Positions 21,887-31,237 of a stretch of 43,177 nucleotides of DNA are shown in pieces (position 1 is the stretch's first letter; every line of letters starts with the position of its first letter). The stretch is from an uncultured Alphaproteobacteria bacterium (lineage in GTDB: Bacteria; Pseudomonadota; Alphaproteobacteria; SP197), in assembly GCA_938048755.1 (NCBI GenBank), contig CALIUG010000108.1, positions 1 to 43,177 of the forward strand, in the 5' to 3' direction. The notes beneath the pieces were generated by a model, which searched no databases, was not told the DNA's origin, and worked only from the letters and a program-made list of their open reading frames with translations. A program made the position numbers and the translations under genes.

Positions 21887-22675
21887 GTGACCTTGCTGCA
21901 ACTTGCCGTTCTGGCAATCGTTCAGGGAATAACGGAATTCCTGCCCGTGAGTTCATCGGGTCATCTGATCCTCACGAGTCAGGTTCTGGGCTGGCAGGAT
22001 CAGGGACTGTCCATCGACATCGCCGTCCACGCCGGCACGCTTCTGGCCGTCATCGTCTATCTCTGGCGCGACATCCTCAGAATCCTGGGGGGACTGGCTG
22101 AAAGTGGTGCAGAGAGCACACGTCCGCTTGCCGGCATGATCATCGTCGCAACCATTCCGGTCGGCATCGCAGGATTTGTCCTGCATGAGGTTGGTCAGGA
22201 AAGCCTGCGAGACCCGGAAGTCATTGCATGGGCAACCCTGGGCTTTGGTATCCTGCTCTTAGTTGCCGACAGGTTCGGCATGACATTGCGCCGGATGGAA
22301 CACATGACCTGGTCCAGTGCCATCATGATCGGCGTGGCCCAGGTCCTGGCGCTGATTCCAGGCACCAGCCGTTCGGGCATCACCATGATGGCAGCCCGTT
22401 TCATGGGCTTTGAGCGGGAGGCCGCGGCCCGGTTCTCCCTTTTGCTCTCGATTCCCGTGATTGCCGCTGCCGCGCTTCTTGCCGGCAAGGATGTTTATGA
22501 CAGCGGAGACCTGGCGTTATCCCAGGCGACCTTGCTGGCTGCCGGCATGTCCTTTGTCGCAGCTATGTTCGCGATCTGGCTGATGATGGCATGGCTCAAG
22601 CGGGCAACCTTCACGCCGTTCGTGATCTATCGCCTGATTCTGGGCGTGGGCCTGCTCGCCTGGATTTATCTCTGA
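21887..22675 (+). CDS. uppP: Undecaprenyl-diphosphate phosphatase (BacA/UppP)
   Basis: GTG start; LLQLAVLAIVQGITEFLPVSSSGHLIL and ALIPGTSRSGITMMAARFMGFEREAAARFSLLLSIP. Confidence 0.96.
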   Translation: MTLLQLAVLAIVQGITEFLPVSSSGHLILTSQVLGWQDQGLSIDIAVHAGTLLAVIVYLWRDILRILGGLAESGAESTRPLAGMIIVATIPVGIAGFVLHEVGQESLRDPEVIAWATLGFGILLLVADRFGMTLRRMEHMTWSSAIMIGVAQVLALIPGTSRSGITMMAARFMGFEREAAARFSLLLSIPVIAAAALLAGKDVYDSGDLALSQATLLAAGMSFVAAMFAIWLMMAWLKRATFTPFVIYRLILGVGLLAWIYL

Positions 22676-22701
22676 TTCCTGGCGTTGGGGCCAATCAGGC
22701 T

Positions 22702-23652
22702 CTAGCCAAACTTCGGACGCCCACGCAAACCGCCATGTCGGTAAAAACCGAGGTAACGCGGCACCTCGACCTCGACCGTTGCCGGGTTGATCCCGAGGTC
22801 GGACAGACCAGGCATGGCGGGATCGACGACGTTGTCGACCTGCATCAGTCGGGCCTGATCGGGTGTTAGCAGCGGCGTGGGCAGGAACTGCAGGAATATG
22901 GCCTGGATGTGTGCAACCAGGAACGGCAAGGGCAGCAACATGACTTTGCGCTGGGTCTCGCGACGGACAATCTCCATCAGATTGCGGAACGTGTAGGTCG
23001 ACGGGCCGCCCAGTTCGTAGGTCAGCCGGGCCCTCGAATCATCGTCCAGGCACGCCACGATGGCGGCAGCGACATCATCGACATAAACCGGTTGGAACCG
23101 CGTCATGCCGCCGCCAAAGAGCGGCAGGACCGGTGAATAGACCGCCATGCGGCCGAACAGGTTGAAGAATCCATCTTCCTGGCCAAAGACAATGCTGGGG
23201 CGCACGATACGAACTGTCGGCACCAACTCGCGAAGAACATCTTCGGCTCCAGCCTTGGACCGTGAATAGGAAGCAGCGGACTGAAGCGAGGCGCCGATTG
23301 AGGAGACCTGCACGACCCTCGTGATTCCTGCTGCTGCTGCGGCCTCGCCAATGTTGCGCGCTGCTTCGACATGAACACGACGGAACGTGCGTTTGCCACG
23401 TTCGTACAAAATTCCAACGCAATTCACGACGGCGTTGGCCCTGGAAACCAGTTCCATGACCTGATCGCGATCTGTCACATCCGCACGAACCGGCACGATC
23501 TGACCGACATCACCCAACGGTTGCAGGAATTTCGCTGACTCCGGGTCACGCACGGCGACAATCACGCGCCAGCCATCATCCGCCAGCCGGCGCACGAGAT
23601 AACGTCCGATAAATCCCGAGCCGCCAAACACGACTATGTCACGACGCGCCAT
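22702..23652 (-). CDS. NAD(P)H-binding SDR protein, complex I NDUFA9-like
   Basis: RDIVVFGGSGFIGRYLVRRLADDGWRVIVAVRDPE...VQVSSIGASLQSAASYSRSKAGAEDVLRE...RPSIVFGQEDGFFNLFG; typical of the alphaproteobacterial NDUFA9 family. Confidence 0.88.
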   Translation of the reverse strand: MARRDIVVFGGSGFIGRYLVRRLADDGWRVIVAVRDPESAKFLQPLGDVGQIVPVRADVTDRDQVMELVSRANAVVNCVGILYERGKRTFRRVHVEAARNIGEAAAAAGITRVVQVSSIGASLQSAASYSRSKAGAEDVLRELVPTVRIVRPSIVFGQEDGFFNLFGRMAVYSPVLPLFGGGMTRFQPVYVDDVAAAIVACLDDDSRARLTYELGGPSTYTFRNLMEIVRRETQRKVMLLPLPFLVAHIQAIFLQFLPTPLLTPDQARLMQVDNVVDPAMPGLSDLGINPATVEVEVPRYLGFYRHGGLRGRPKFG

Positions 23653-23682
23653 GCCTGAACCTCCGCTGTGGCGGGCGCATCC

Positions 23683-23747
23683 TAGAGCGGATCAAGATTG
23701 CTTGGAACCACGTGAATGGTTCCAGGCAATCTTGTGAATCCGCTCTA
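23683..23747. repeat. Near-perfect 65-nt palindromic element
   Basis: TAGAGCGGAT-CAAGATTGC-T-TGGAACCA | CGTGAA | TGGTTCCA-G-GCAATCTTG-TGA-ATCCGCTCTA: 27 Watson-Crick pairs with one T/G position and a TGA bulge. Confidence 0.85.
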
Positions 23748-23761
23748 CCATTTTTGTAGCA

Positions 23762-23822
23762 AGAGCATCTTCACACATCCGAATCAGATCGCTGGCGATT
23801 CGATGCGGATCTGATCTGCTCT
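23762..23822. repeat. Second, degenerate palindromic element with related termini
   Basis: AGAGCA (23762-23767) / TGCTCT (23817-23822) as outer arms; inner ATCCG (23777-23781) / CGGAT (23806-23810) and CGAATC (23780-23785) / GATTCG (23797-23802); alternative ATCAGATC (23783-23790) / GATCTGAT (23808-23815). Confidence 0.55.
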
Positions 23823-23856
23823 GGCCGTCGACATTGCAGACACAAGCGCAGCGGTC

Positions 23857-23883
23857 TTGACAGCGGGCCTCGCCAACCATAAT
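23857..23883 (+). promoter_or_regulatory. Candidate sigma-70-type promoter for tRNA-Leu
   Basis: TTGACA (23857-23862), 15-nt spacer, CATAAT (23878-23883), about 11 nt before the tRNA 5' end. Confidence 0.5.
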
Positions 23884-23894
23884 TGAGAGCCCGT

Positions 23895-23981
23895 GCCCAG
23901 GTGGCGGAATTGGTAGACGCGCAGGCTTCAGGTGCCTGTGGGGGAAACCTCGTGGAAGTTCGAGTCTTCTCCTGGGCACCA
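23895..23981 (+). tRNA. tRNA-Leu, anticodon CAG, CCA encoded
   Basis: GCCCAGG ... CCTGGGC-A-CCA acceptor stem; anticodon stem-loop CAGGC-TTCAGGT-GCCTG; long variable arm GTGGGGGAAACCTCGT; T-arm GTTCGAGTC. Confidence 0.95.
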
Positions 23982-24112
23982 TCTCCCCAAATCAGAACGA
24001 CGCATGGCAGGCCGCGATGGTGCTGCCCTGTTGCCCGGAAAGCCGGACAACTTGCGCAACATTCACGCGAAGCCTAGATTCAGGCTTGAAAAATCAAGGG
24101 TTTAACGGGCGT

Positions 24113-24724
24113 ATGGCCAACCTTCTCTATCAGGGCGACCTGCCCGACGATCTGGACCTTGGCCCCGTTGTCGCGGTCGATTCCGAAACCATGGGGCTTG
24201 ACCCGCATCGCGATCGGCTTTGCCTGGTCCAGCTGTCGTCAGGCGATGGCAACGCGCATCTGGTACAGATTGCGAAGGGCCAGACCGAGGCGCCCAACCT
24301 CACGGCCCTGCTTGCAGACCCCGATGTCCTGAAACTGTTCCACTTTGCGCGCTTCGATCTGGCAGCGCTCTATCAGTACCTGGGCGTCACCGTCGCGCCG
24401 GTCTATTGCACCAAGATCGCCTCCAAGCTGGTGCGCACCTTCACGGATCGCCATGGCCTGAAGGACCTGTGCAAGGAACTGTTGAGCGTCGACATTTCCA
24501 AGCAGCAGCAGAGCAGTGACTGGGGCGCGCCGGAACTCACCAACGATCAATTGAACTATGCAGCGTCGGATGTGCTGCACCTGCATCGTTTAAGGGAAGA
24601 GTTCGACCGTCGTCTGGAACGGGAAGGACGCAGCGAATTGGCTGCGTCCCTGTTCTCGTTTCTGCCGACCAGAGCCAAACTGGACCTGATGGGGTGGAGT
24701 GATCCCGACATCTTCCATCACTGA
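24113..24724 (+). CDS. Ribonuclease D-like 3'-5' exonuclease
   Basis: VVAVDSETMGLDPHRDRLCLVQLS (DEDD exonuclease motif I), FHFARFDLAAL, NYAASDVLHLHRL. Start at ATG 24113. Confidence 0.9.
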   Translation: MANLLYQGDLPDDLDLGPVVAVDSETMGLDPHRDRLCLVQLSSGDGNAHLVQIAKGQTEAPNLTALLADPDVLKLFHFARFDLAALYQYLGVTVAPVYCTKIASKLVRTFTDRHGLKDLCKELLSVDISKQQQSSDWGAPELTNDQLNYAASDVLHLHRLREEFDRRLEREGRSELAASLFSFLPTRAKLDLMGWSDPDIFHH

Positions 24725-24772
24725 CACGGATCGCAAGGCCCCCTTGCCGATCTCACAAACAGCGGTGCTGAC

Positions 24773-25453
24773 GTGACAAGCGACGACACCATGAGCATGG
24801 AAAACACCGGCGCGAGACCGGCGAGTCAGCGCGCTCGTCCGCGAAGCGGGCCGGTTGGCGAAACAAAACGCTATACCCGTTTTGTCGGCCTGATGCGGTT
24901 TCTGCTTCCCGTCAGTGCCATCATCCTGGCCACCACGGTCGTGGTCTGGCCATATTTCAATGTCACAGATTCGGGCACGGTGGTTGACATCGCCACACTC
25001 AACCTGCCGGCAGAAGATCGCCCAACCATGGCGAATGCGCGTTTTCTGGGAACCGACAACAAAGGCCAGCCCTTTACCGTGACCGCGGTGACGGCATGGC
25101 AGGAACAGGGTTACGATGAACTGGTCTACATGGAAGACCTGCAGGGCGACATGATGCTCGATAGCGGCATGTGGGCGACCATCTATTCGGATCGCGGAAT
25201 CTATGACCAGGTGGGCCAATTGCTGGTGGTTGAATCCAATGTCAGCGTCTTCACCGACGAGGGCTACGAGCTTCACAGCGATTATGCCCTGATCGATCTG
25301 GATCAAGGCATTGCAGAGGGCCATATGCCTGTGAGCGGCCAGGGTCCGGCCGGACTGATCGATGCACAGGGTTTTCGCATTACCGATAACGGCGACAAAC
25401 TTTTCTTCGAGGGTCGCGTCTATCTCACCCTCTTTCCGGAGTCCCAGCCTTGA
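24773..25453 (+). CDS. lptC: LPS export ABC transporter periplasmic protein LptC
   Basis: Single N-terminal TM (FLLPVSAIILATTVVVWPYF), LptC-like beta region; immediately upstream of lptA and lptB. Confidence 0.88.
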   Translation: MTSDDTMSMENTGARPASQRARPRSGPVGETKRYTRFVGLMRFLLPVSAIILATTVVVWPYFNVTDSGTVVDIATLNLPAEDRPTMANARFLGTDNKGQPFTVTAVTAWQEQGYDELVYMEDLQGDMMLDSGMWATIYSDRGIYDQVGQLLVVESNVSVFTDEGYELHSDYALIDLDQGIAEGHMPVSGQGPAGLIDAQGFRITDNGDKLFFEGRVYLTLFPESQP

Positions 25454-25968
25454 CCAGATTTCAACAGCTTCTGAGCGCGCTCGGGATCAGCCTCATCCTT
25501 GCTGCACCCGCTTTCGCCCAGGTCATCGATACGTCACGCCATGATACCAGCCTACCGATCGCGATTGCCGCCGACAGCATGGAGGTCGAACAGAGTGCTC
25601 AGCGCGCGACCTTTGTCGGCGCGGTCGATGTCCAGCAGGGAGACATGACGCTGACTTCCGACCGTCTGGTTGTGCACTACCGCGACAAACAGGCCGCAGA
25701 AGACAACACGATCTATCTGATCGAAGTTGCTGGAAATGTGATCTTTCGCACGCCGAACGAAACTGCACAGGGCGATACAGGCGAGTATGATGTCGATACC
25801 GGAGTCATACGCCTGGTCGGCAACGTTGTGCTGACCAGCGGCAACAACGCAATCAGGGGCAATGCCGCCACGATGAATCTCGAAACCGGCCAGAGCGAAG
25901 TTACCAGCGGGGTGACCGACGGCCGCGTAGAGGGTATTTTCTTCCCCGAACAGTCTGAAAGTCCCTGA
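25450..25968 (+). CDS. lptA: LptA/OstA-like LPS transport protein
   Basis: Signal peptide then PIAIAADSMEVEQSAQRATFVGAVDVQQGDMTLTSDRLVVHYRD, the OstA-like repeat; between lptC and lptB. Confidence 0.92.
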   Translation: MTRFQQLLSALGISLILAAPAFAQVIDTSRHDTSLPIAIAADSMEVEQSAQRATFVGAVDVQQGDMTLTSDRLVVHYRDKQAAEDNTIYLIEVAGNVIFRTPNETAQGDTGEYDVDTGVIRLVGNVVLTSGNNAIRGNAATMNLETGQSEVTSGVTDGRVEGIFFPEQSESP

Positions 25969-25977
25969 TCCGCAGTC

Positions 25978-26739
25978 ATGGAATCCGCCTCAGGTCGCCC
26001 AACTCTGGTCGCCGACAATGCCGGTCTGGCCGCCCACAACCTTAGCAAGAGCTACGGGCAGCGCCCGGTGTTGCGCGATGTTTCGGTTTCCGTTCAACGC
26101 GGTGAAGCAGTCGGGCTTCTGGGCCCCAACGGTGCCGGCAAGACAACCTGCTTCTACCTGATCACGGGCCTGATTGCCCCGGATGCCGGCGGCATTTCAC
26201 TCGATGGCAACGACGTCACCGAGCTTCCGATGTACCGGCGCGCCAGATTGGGTGTCGGCTACCTGCCCCAGGAAGCATCGATTTTCCGCGGCATGTCTGT
26301 TGAAGCCAACATCCGGGCCGTGCTTGAGGTGATCGAGAAAGATCGCGATGCACGCGAAGCCATGCTCGACGAACTACTCGCCGAGTTTTCGATCTCCCAT
26401 CTGCGCCGGACCCCTGCCCTGGCCCTCTCAGGCGGCGAGCGTCGGCGTGTCGAGATTGCGCGTGCGCTGGCATCACGGCCCAGCTTCATGCTGCTCGACG
26501 AGCCTCTTGCCGGTATCGACCCGATTGCCGTGGGTGATATCCGCGATCTCGTCGCACATCTGAAAGATCGGGGAATCGGTGTTCTGATCACCGACCACAA
26601 CGTGCGTGAAACGCTCGACATCATCGACCGTGCCTACATCCTGCACGAAGGTCGTGTGCTGATGGAGGGTGCGCCCGACGAAATCGTGGCGCATGAGGGT
26701 GTTCGACGCGTCTATCTCGGCGACCGTTTCAAACTCTAG
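25978..26739 (+). CDS. lptB: LPS export ABC transporter ATP-binding protein LptB
   Basis: [69 protein letters not shown]. Confidence 0.97.
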   Translation: MESASGRPTLVADNAGLAAHNLSKSYGQRPVLRDVSVSVQRGEAVGLLGPNGAGKTTCFYLITGLIAPDAGGISLDGNDVTELPMYRRARLGVGYLPQEASIFRGMSVEANIRAVLEVIEKDRDAREAMLDELLAEFSISHLRRTPALALSGGERRRVEIARALASRPSFMLLDEPLAGIDPIAVGDIRDLVAHLKDRGIGVLITDHNVRETLDIIDRAYILHEGRVLMEGAPDEIVAHEGVRRVYLGDRFKL

Positions 26740-26750
26740 GGGCCGACATC

Positions 26751-28205
26751 ATGTCACTAGCCCCGCGACTCGATCTGCGTCAGTCACAATCTCTGGTGAT
26801 GACGCCGCAGTTGCAGCAGGCGATAAAGCTCCTGCAACTCTCGAACATCGAACTCACCGCCTATGTCGAGGAAGAGCTGGAGCGCAATCCATTGCTGGAA
26901 CGCGCTCAGGTCGAGGACAGCGATCGCCAACCTGAGGAACGCGCGGACCAGCCGGTTCAGCAGACCAACAGCGATGCCAGCGACCGGCGTGACGATGCCG
27001 AAAGCGTTGATGTGGACGCGGCCGGATCGATGCCCTGGAGTTCGGGCAACGGAAGCGGCAAGGGCGGATCCGGGGGGCTTGATCTGGACGGGGTCGAGCA
27101 CACCGTCGCGCGCGAGGCCTCTCTCTACGAACACCTGGCGCAACAGATACAAGTCGAGATTGACGATGGTCCCGAACAAATGGTCGCCGCTCATCTATTG
27201 GGTTCGATCGATGACGCCGGTTACCTGAAGATCGACGCGGAGGCCGCCGTCGAACAACTGGGATGCACGCCCGAGCTCTACGAGAGAACACTCTCAAAAC
27301 TGCAGCGACTCGACCCGCCCGGCGTCTTTGCTCGCGACCTCAAGGAGTGCCTGGGACTGCAGTTGGCCGAGCTCAACCGTCTTGATCCCGTGAGCACCAT
27401 GATCCTCGAGAATCTGGAGGTGGTGGCCAAACGTGACTTTGCCAAGCTGCGCAAGCTGTGTGCCTGTTCCGATCAGGACATCCTCGACGTGCTCAACGAA
27501 CTCAAGGCGCTGGACCCGAAACCAGGTCACAAGTTCTATTCCGGTCATGTGCAGACCGTCGTACCCGATGTGGTGGTGCGCCCCAGCCAGGCCGGCGGCT
27601 GGATGGTCGAACTCAATACCGAGACGCTGCCGAAAGTCCTGGCGAACGAGCGATACTATGCAGAAGTGCAGCGCAACGCCCGAAGCGAAGACGACAAGGT
27701 CTTTGTCTCTGAACAGTGGAATTCCGCCAACTGGCTGATCAAGGCGCTGGATCAACGGGCGCGGACCATTCTGCGTGTTGCACGCGAGATCGTCCGGCAG
27801 CAGGACATGTTTCTGGTTCGCGGTGTCGAGCACCTCAAGCCGCTTGTCCTGCGCGACATTGCCGATGCACTGGAATTGCACGAAAGCACGGTGAGCAGGG
27901 TCACCAGCAACAAGTTCGTCATGACGCCGCGCGGCGTCTTCGAGCTCAAGTATTTCTTCACCGCTTCGCTGGGAAGTACCGGCGATGGCCCGTCGCATTC
28001 CGCCGAGGCCATACGGCACAGAATTCGAAGCCTGATTGACGCAGAAACGCTCAAGAATGTGCTGTCGGATGACGACATCGTGGAAGCGCTGCGCGCTGAC
28101 GGAATCGTCATTGCACGCCGCACGGTCGCCAAGTACCGCGAAGCCATACGAATTCCCTCATCGGTCCAGCGCCGTCGTGAGTTAAGGCTGGCCCCAACCG
28201 GTTGA
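26751..28205 (+). CDS. rpoN: RNA polymerase sigma-54 factor
   Basis: LDLRQSQSLVMTPQLQQAIKLLQLSNIEL...; RpoN box ARRTVAKYRE near the C-terminus. Confidence 0.98.
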   Translation: MSLAPRLDLRQSQSLVMTPQLQQAIKLLQLSNIELTAYVEEELERNPLLERAQVEDSDRQPEERADQPVQQTNSDASDRRDDAESVDVDAAGSMPWSSGNGSGKGGSGGLDLDGVEHTVAREASLYEHLAQQIQVEIDDGPEQMVAAHLLGSIDDAGYLKIDAEAAVEQLGCTPELYERTLSKLQRLDPPGVFARDLKECLGLQLAELNRLDPVSTMILENLEVVAKRDFAKLRKLCACSDQDILDVLNELKALDPKPGHKFYSGHVQTVVPDVVVRPSQAGGWMVELNTETLPKVLANERYYAEVQRNARSEDDKVFVSEQWNSANWLIKALDQRARTILRVAREIVRQQDMFLVRGVEHLKPLVLRDIADALELHESTVSRVTSNKFVMTPRGVFELKYFFTASLGSTGDGPSHSAEAIRHRIRSLIDAETLKNVLSDDDIVEALRADGIVIARRTVAKYREAIRIPSSVQRRRELRLAPTG

Positions 28206-28373
28206 GGGTTTTCCCTGACGGGGAAAGTCATCCTGTCAGGCGGGTTGTTTCCGGCAGACACTGACGATATATGTGCGCCCCGTTTTGACGGGCGGCGCCT
28301 GGGATCAGGCTTCGCGGTGGTCGAGCCAAAAGACTTCGAACGCCTCAAGACGCGCAACAACGCAGAGTTTCCG

Positions 28374-28670
28374 ATGAAGATTGCCATTACAGGGCATCAG
28401 GTTGACGTGGGCGACGCCCTCAAAACCCATGCCACACAGCATCTCGAAGCAGGCGTCAGCAAGTACTTTGCCGATCCGATTGAGGCGCATGTGACATTTT
28501 CCCGCGAAGGCGCGGACTTTCTGACGCATATCTCGGTGCATGTCGGACATGACATCCATGCAGAAGGGCGTGGCCTGGATTCGGACCCGTATGTGAGCTT
28601 CAACAAGGCCGCCGAACACGCCGAGAAACAACTGCGTCGCAACAAACGCAAGCTTCGCGATCACCACTGA
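28374..28670 (+). CDS. hpf: Ribosome hibernation promoting factor (short form)
   Basis: MKIAITGHQVDVGDALKTHATQHLEAGVSKYFADPIEAHVTFSREG; 98 aa, downstream of rpoN. Confidence 0.92.
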   Translation: MKIAITGHQVDVGDALKTHATQHLEAGVSKYFADPIEAHVTFSREGADFLTHISVHVGHDIHAEGRGLDSDPYVSFNKAAEHAEKQLRRNKRKLRDHH

Positions 28671-28716
28671 AGGCACGATTCGGCTGCGCCTGGCGCAGTC
28701 GGAACGGGATTTGGAT

Positions 28717-29181
28717 ATGGAAATTACCGATCTTGTGACCCCCGGCAGCGTCGTTCCGCACCTGAAAGCCGCCAGCAAGAAGCAGGCGCTGCAGGATCTG
28801 GCGCGCCATGCATGCAGCATTGCCGGCATCGATGAGCGCAGCATCTTCGATGCACTGCTGGAGCGTGAGCGCCTTGGAAGTACCGGCGTGGGTCTGGGCA
28901 TTGCCATCCCCCACGCCAAGCTGGCCGGATTGAAGGATCTGCACGGGATTTTTGCCCGGGCCGATTCGCCCATCGATTTCGATGCCATCGATGAACAGCC
29001 AGTCGATCTGGTATTCCTGCTTCTTGCGCCGGAAAACGCCGGTGCCGACCACCTCAAGGCCCTGGCAAGGGTTTCACGCCTGCTGCGCAATCATGACGTC
29101 TGCGAGAAACTTCGCGGAGCCGAGAGCGCCGAGGCAATCTATGCGCTTCTGACCGAGGCCGAAGCAAACCAGGCCGCCTGA
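28717..29181 (+). CDS. ptsN: PTS IIA-like nitrogen regulatory protein PtsN
   Basis: GLGIAIPHAKLAGLKDL (phospho-His motif), EIIA-Ntr-like; rpoN neighbourhood. Confidence 0.95.
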   Translation: MEITDLVTPGSVVPHLKAASKKQALQDLARHACSIAGIDERSIFDALLERERLGSTGVGLGIAIPHAKLAGLKDLHGIFARADSPIDFDAIDEQPVDLVFLLLAPENAGADHLKALARVSRLLRNHDVCEKLRGAESAEAIYALLTEAEANQAA

Positions 29182-29189
29182 ACCGTCAA

Positions 29190-29630
29190 ATGCTGATCCA
29201 TGGAACCTGCGTCGATCTTGATGGCGCGGGGGTATTGCTGTGCGGTCCGTCGGGCTCGGGCAAGAGCGACCTGGCCCTGCGCCTGATCAAGCATCACGGT
29301 GCAAGACTGGTCGCCGACGACCAGGTTCGTCTGGAAAGCACTTTTGACGGGCTCGCGGCTTCGGCGCCCGCGTCGCTTGCAGGTCTTCTTGAAGTGCGCG
29401 GTGTGGGGATCGTGCCCATCGCTTTTGAGCCCGGCACCTTGCTCACGCTTGTTGTAGACCTTTGCGAACGCGCGGCCGTTCCGCGCATGCCCGAACCCGA
29501 AACCCGGTCTCTGGCAGGATGTGCTATCCCTCTCCTGAGGCTGTATCCTCATGACGCGTCGGCACCAACCAAGCTTATCCTGATGATTTCCCGGCTTCTG
29601 GCTGAATCGGAGAACCGTGATGACACCTGA
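29190..29630 (+). CDS. hprK: HPr kinase/phosphorylase (short alphaproteobacterial form)
   Basis: VLLCGPSGSGKSDLALRLIKHHGARLVADDQVRLE, EVRGVGIVPI. Confidence 0.93.
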   Translation: MLIHGTCVDLDGAGVLLCGPSGSGKSDLALRLIKHHGARLVADDQVRLESTFDGLAASAPASLAGLLEVRGVGIVPIAFEPGTLLTLVVDLCERAAVPRMPEPETRSLAGCAIPLLRLYPHDASAPTKLILMISRLLAESENRDDT

Positions 29631-30489
29631 TCCAAGCCAACGCGCACTGGTCCTCGTCACAGGCCTGTCCGGTGCCGGCCGCAGTACGGCATTGAATGCC
29701 CTTGAAGACGAGGGATTCGAAGCCATCGACAACCTTCCGCTTCGCCTGCTCAAGCCCCTGATTGACGGTGGGGCAGAAACAAACCAGCCCCTGGCCGTCG
29801 CTGTCGACGTCCGTTCACCCAGTTTCAGCGTTGATGACTTTCTTGCCGCCACCGACACGCTTCGCAGTGATGAAGGGCTTTCCGTCTCTCTGGTCTTTCT
29901 GGACTGTGAAGCCGACACGCTGCAGCGCCGCTTCACCGAAACCCGCCGACCGCATCCGCTTGCGCGCGAAGGCACGCTTGTCGAGAGTATCAAGGCAGAA
30001 AGAGGCCTGATGCTGGCCATTCGGGCACGAGCCGACCTGGTGATCGATACAACGCACATGACCGGAGCCGAACTGCGTCGTGACCTGGCCGGGCACCTGG
30101 CACCGGCCGACAGCCCGCGCCTGTCTGTCTTTGTGACGTCTTTCTCCTATCGGATGGGCCTGCCACGCAATGCCGACCTGGTGTTCGACGTAAGGTTTCT
30201 CTCCAATCCTCACTATGTCGAGTCGCTCCGCAGCCTGACCGGGCGTGACGAGGATGTGGCGGCGCACATCATCAAGGATGCGCGGTTCCAGACATTTTTT
30301 GATCGTCTGGGTGAATTGGTTCTGGATCTCCTTCCTGCCTATGCCGACGAGGGCAAGCGCTATCTGACGATTGCCATCGGCTGTACGGGGGGTCGCCATC
30401 GCTCGGTTTTTGTTGCCGAACGACTTGCTGCTCTGTTAAGCGAAGGGGGACGACGCGTGAGCCTGCAACACCGCGAGCTCGCGTCATGA
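29617..30489 (+). CDS. rapZ: RNase adapter / nucleotide-binding protein RapZ
   Basis: VTGLSGAGRSTALNALEDEGFEAIDNLPLRLL, FSYRMGLPRNADLVFDVRFLSNPHYVESLRSLTGRD, IGCTGGRHRSVFVAERLA. Confidence 0.96.
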   Translation: MMTPDPSQRALVLVTGLSGAGRSTALNALEDEGFEAIDNLPLRLLKPLIDGGAETNQPLAVAVDVRSPSFSVDDFLAATDTLRSDEGLSVSLVFLDCEADTLQRRFTETRRPHPLAREGTLVESIKAERGLMLAIRARADLVIDTTHMTGAELRRDLAGHLAPADSPRLSVFVTSFSYRMGLPRNADLVFDVRFLSNPHYVESLRSLTGRDEDVAAHIIKDARFQTFFDRLGELVLDLLPAYADEGKRYLTIAIGCTGGRHRSVFVAERLAALLSEGGRRVSLQHRELAS

Positions 30490-30535
30490 AGGGTAGGTTT
30501 CTACCCATTGAACAAAGCAGCAAGCGCATCGAGAC

Positions 30536-30940
30536 ATGATTGGATTGGTACTGGTAACCCACGGCCGGCTGGCCGAGGAATTTGTCGCTGCGACAGAACA
30601 TGTCGTGGGAGAACAATCGGCTATGCGCACAGTCTGTATCGGTCCCGACGATGATATGGAGCGGCGTCGCGACGACATTCTCGATGCAGTGAAGCATGTC
30701 GAAAGCGGCAGCGGCGTCATCGTTCTGACCGACATGTTCGGCGGCACACCGTCGAATCTGGCCATCTCGATGATGGACAGCGGCAACATCGAAGTGATTG
30801 CCGGCATCAACCTTCCCATGCTGATCAAACTGGCTTCGGTCCGGCAGAGCGAAACCCTGGCCGACGCGGTTGCCGCTGCGCAGGAAGCAGGACGGAAATA
30901 TATCAACGTCGCCAGTTCCCTGCTGAAGCCCAAGGTCTGA
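30536..30940 (+). CDS. PTS EIIA-Man family protein
   Basis: MIGLVLVTHGRLAEEFVAATEHVVGE, VIVLTDMFGGTPSNLAIS. Confidence 0.93.
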   Translation: MIGLVLVTHGRLAEEFVAATEHVVGEQSAMRTVCIGPDDDMERRRDDILDAVKHVESGSGVIVLTDMFGGTPSNLAISMMDSGNIEVIAGINLPMLIKLASVRQSETLADAVAAAQEAGRKYINVASSLLKPKV

Positions 30941-30946
30941 AATCGC

Positions 30947-31237
30947 ATGTCTTCATCCGGCGAATCGGCTCAGAAGCACAGCCGCCGGCTCGTGATCGTG
31001 AACGAGCGCGGTCTGCATGCGCGCGCAGCCGCCAAGTTCGTCTCGGTTCTGAACGACTTCGATGCCGAGGTATCGGTCGAGAAGGATGATGTGCGCGTCT
31101 CCGGCCGCTCGATCATGGGGCTCATGATGCTTGCCGCAGCGCCCGGCACGACCATCGAGGTCGAGGCGCAGGGTTTCGATGCCGCTGCGGCACTGGACGC
31201 GCTCGGTGTGCTGGTGGAGAACCGGTTCGATGAGTGA
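30947..31237 (+). CDS. HPr/NPr family phosphocarrier
   Basis: VNERGLHARAAAKFVSVL (His-15 site), VSGRSIMGLMMLAA (Ser-46-like site). Confidence 0.95.
   Translation: MSSSGESAQKHSRRLVIVNERGLHARAAAKFVSVLNDFDAEVSVEKDDVRVSGRSIMGLMMLAAAPGTTIEVEAQGFDAAAALDALGVLVENRFDE

Noticed and set aside
23692-23982. Minus-strand 96-aa ORF covering the tRNA-Leu and palindromes
   Set aside because: It is the complement of a clear tRNA gene and inverted repeats; no protein-family resemblance.
24070-24087. AAGCCT-AGATTC-AGGCTT hairpin between tRNA-Leu and the RNase D-like gene as a tRNA terminator
   Set aside because: Only a 6-bp, moderate-GC stem followed by GAAAAATC with no U-tract on the plus strand.
29617-29720. 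RapZ Walker A with Arg instead of Lys (GLSGAGRST)
   Set aside because: I recall the GAGRS variant in other RapZ/YvcJ homologues, so it is not treated as unusual.
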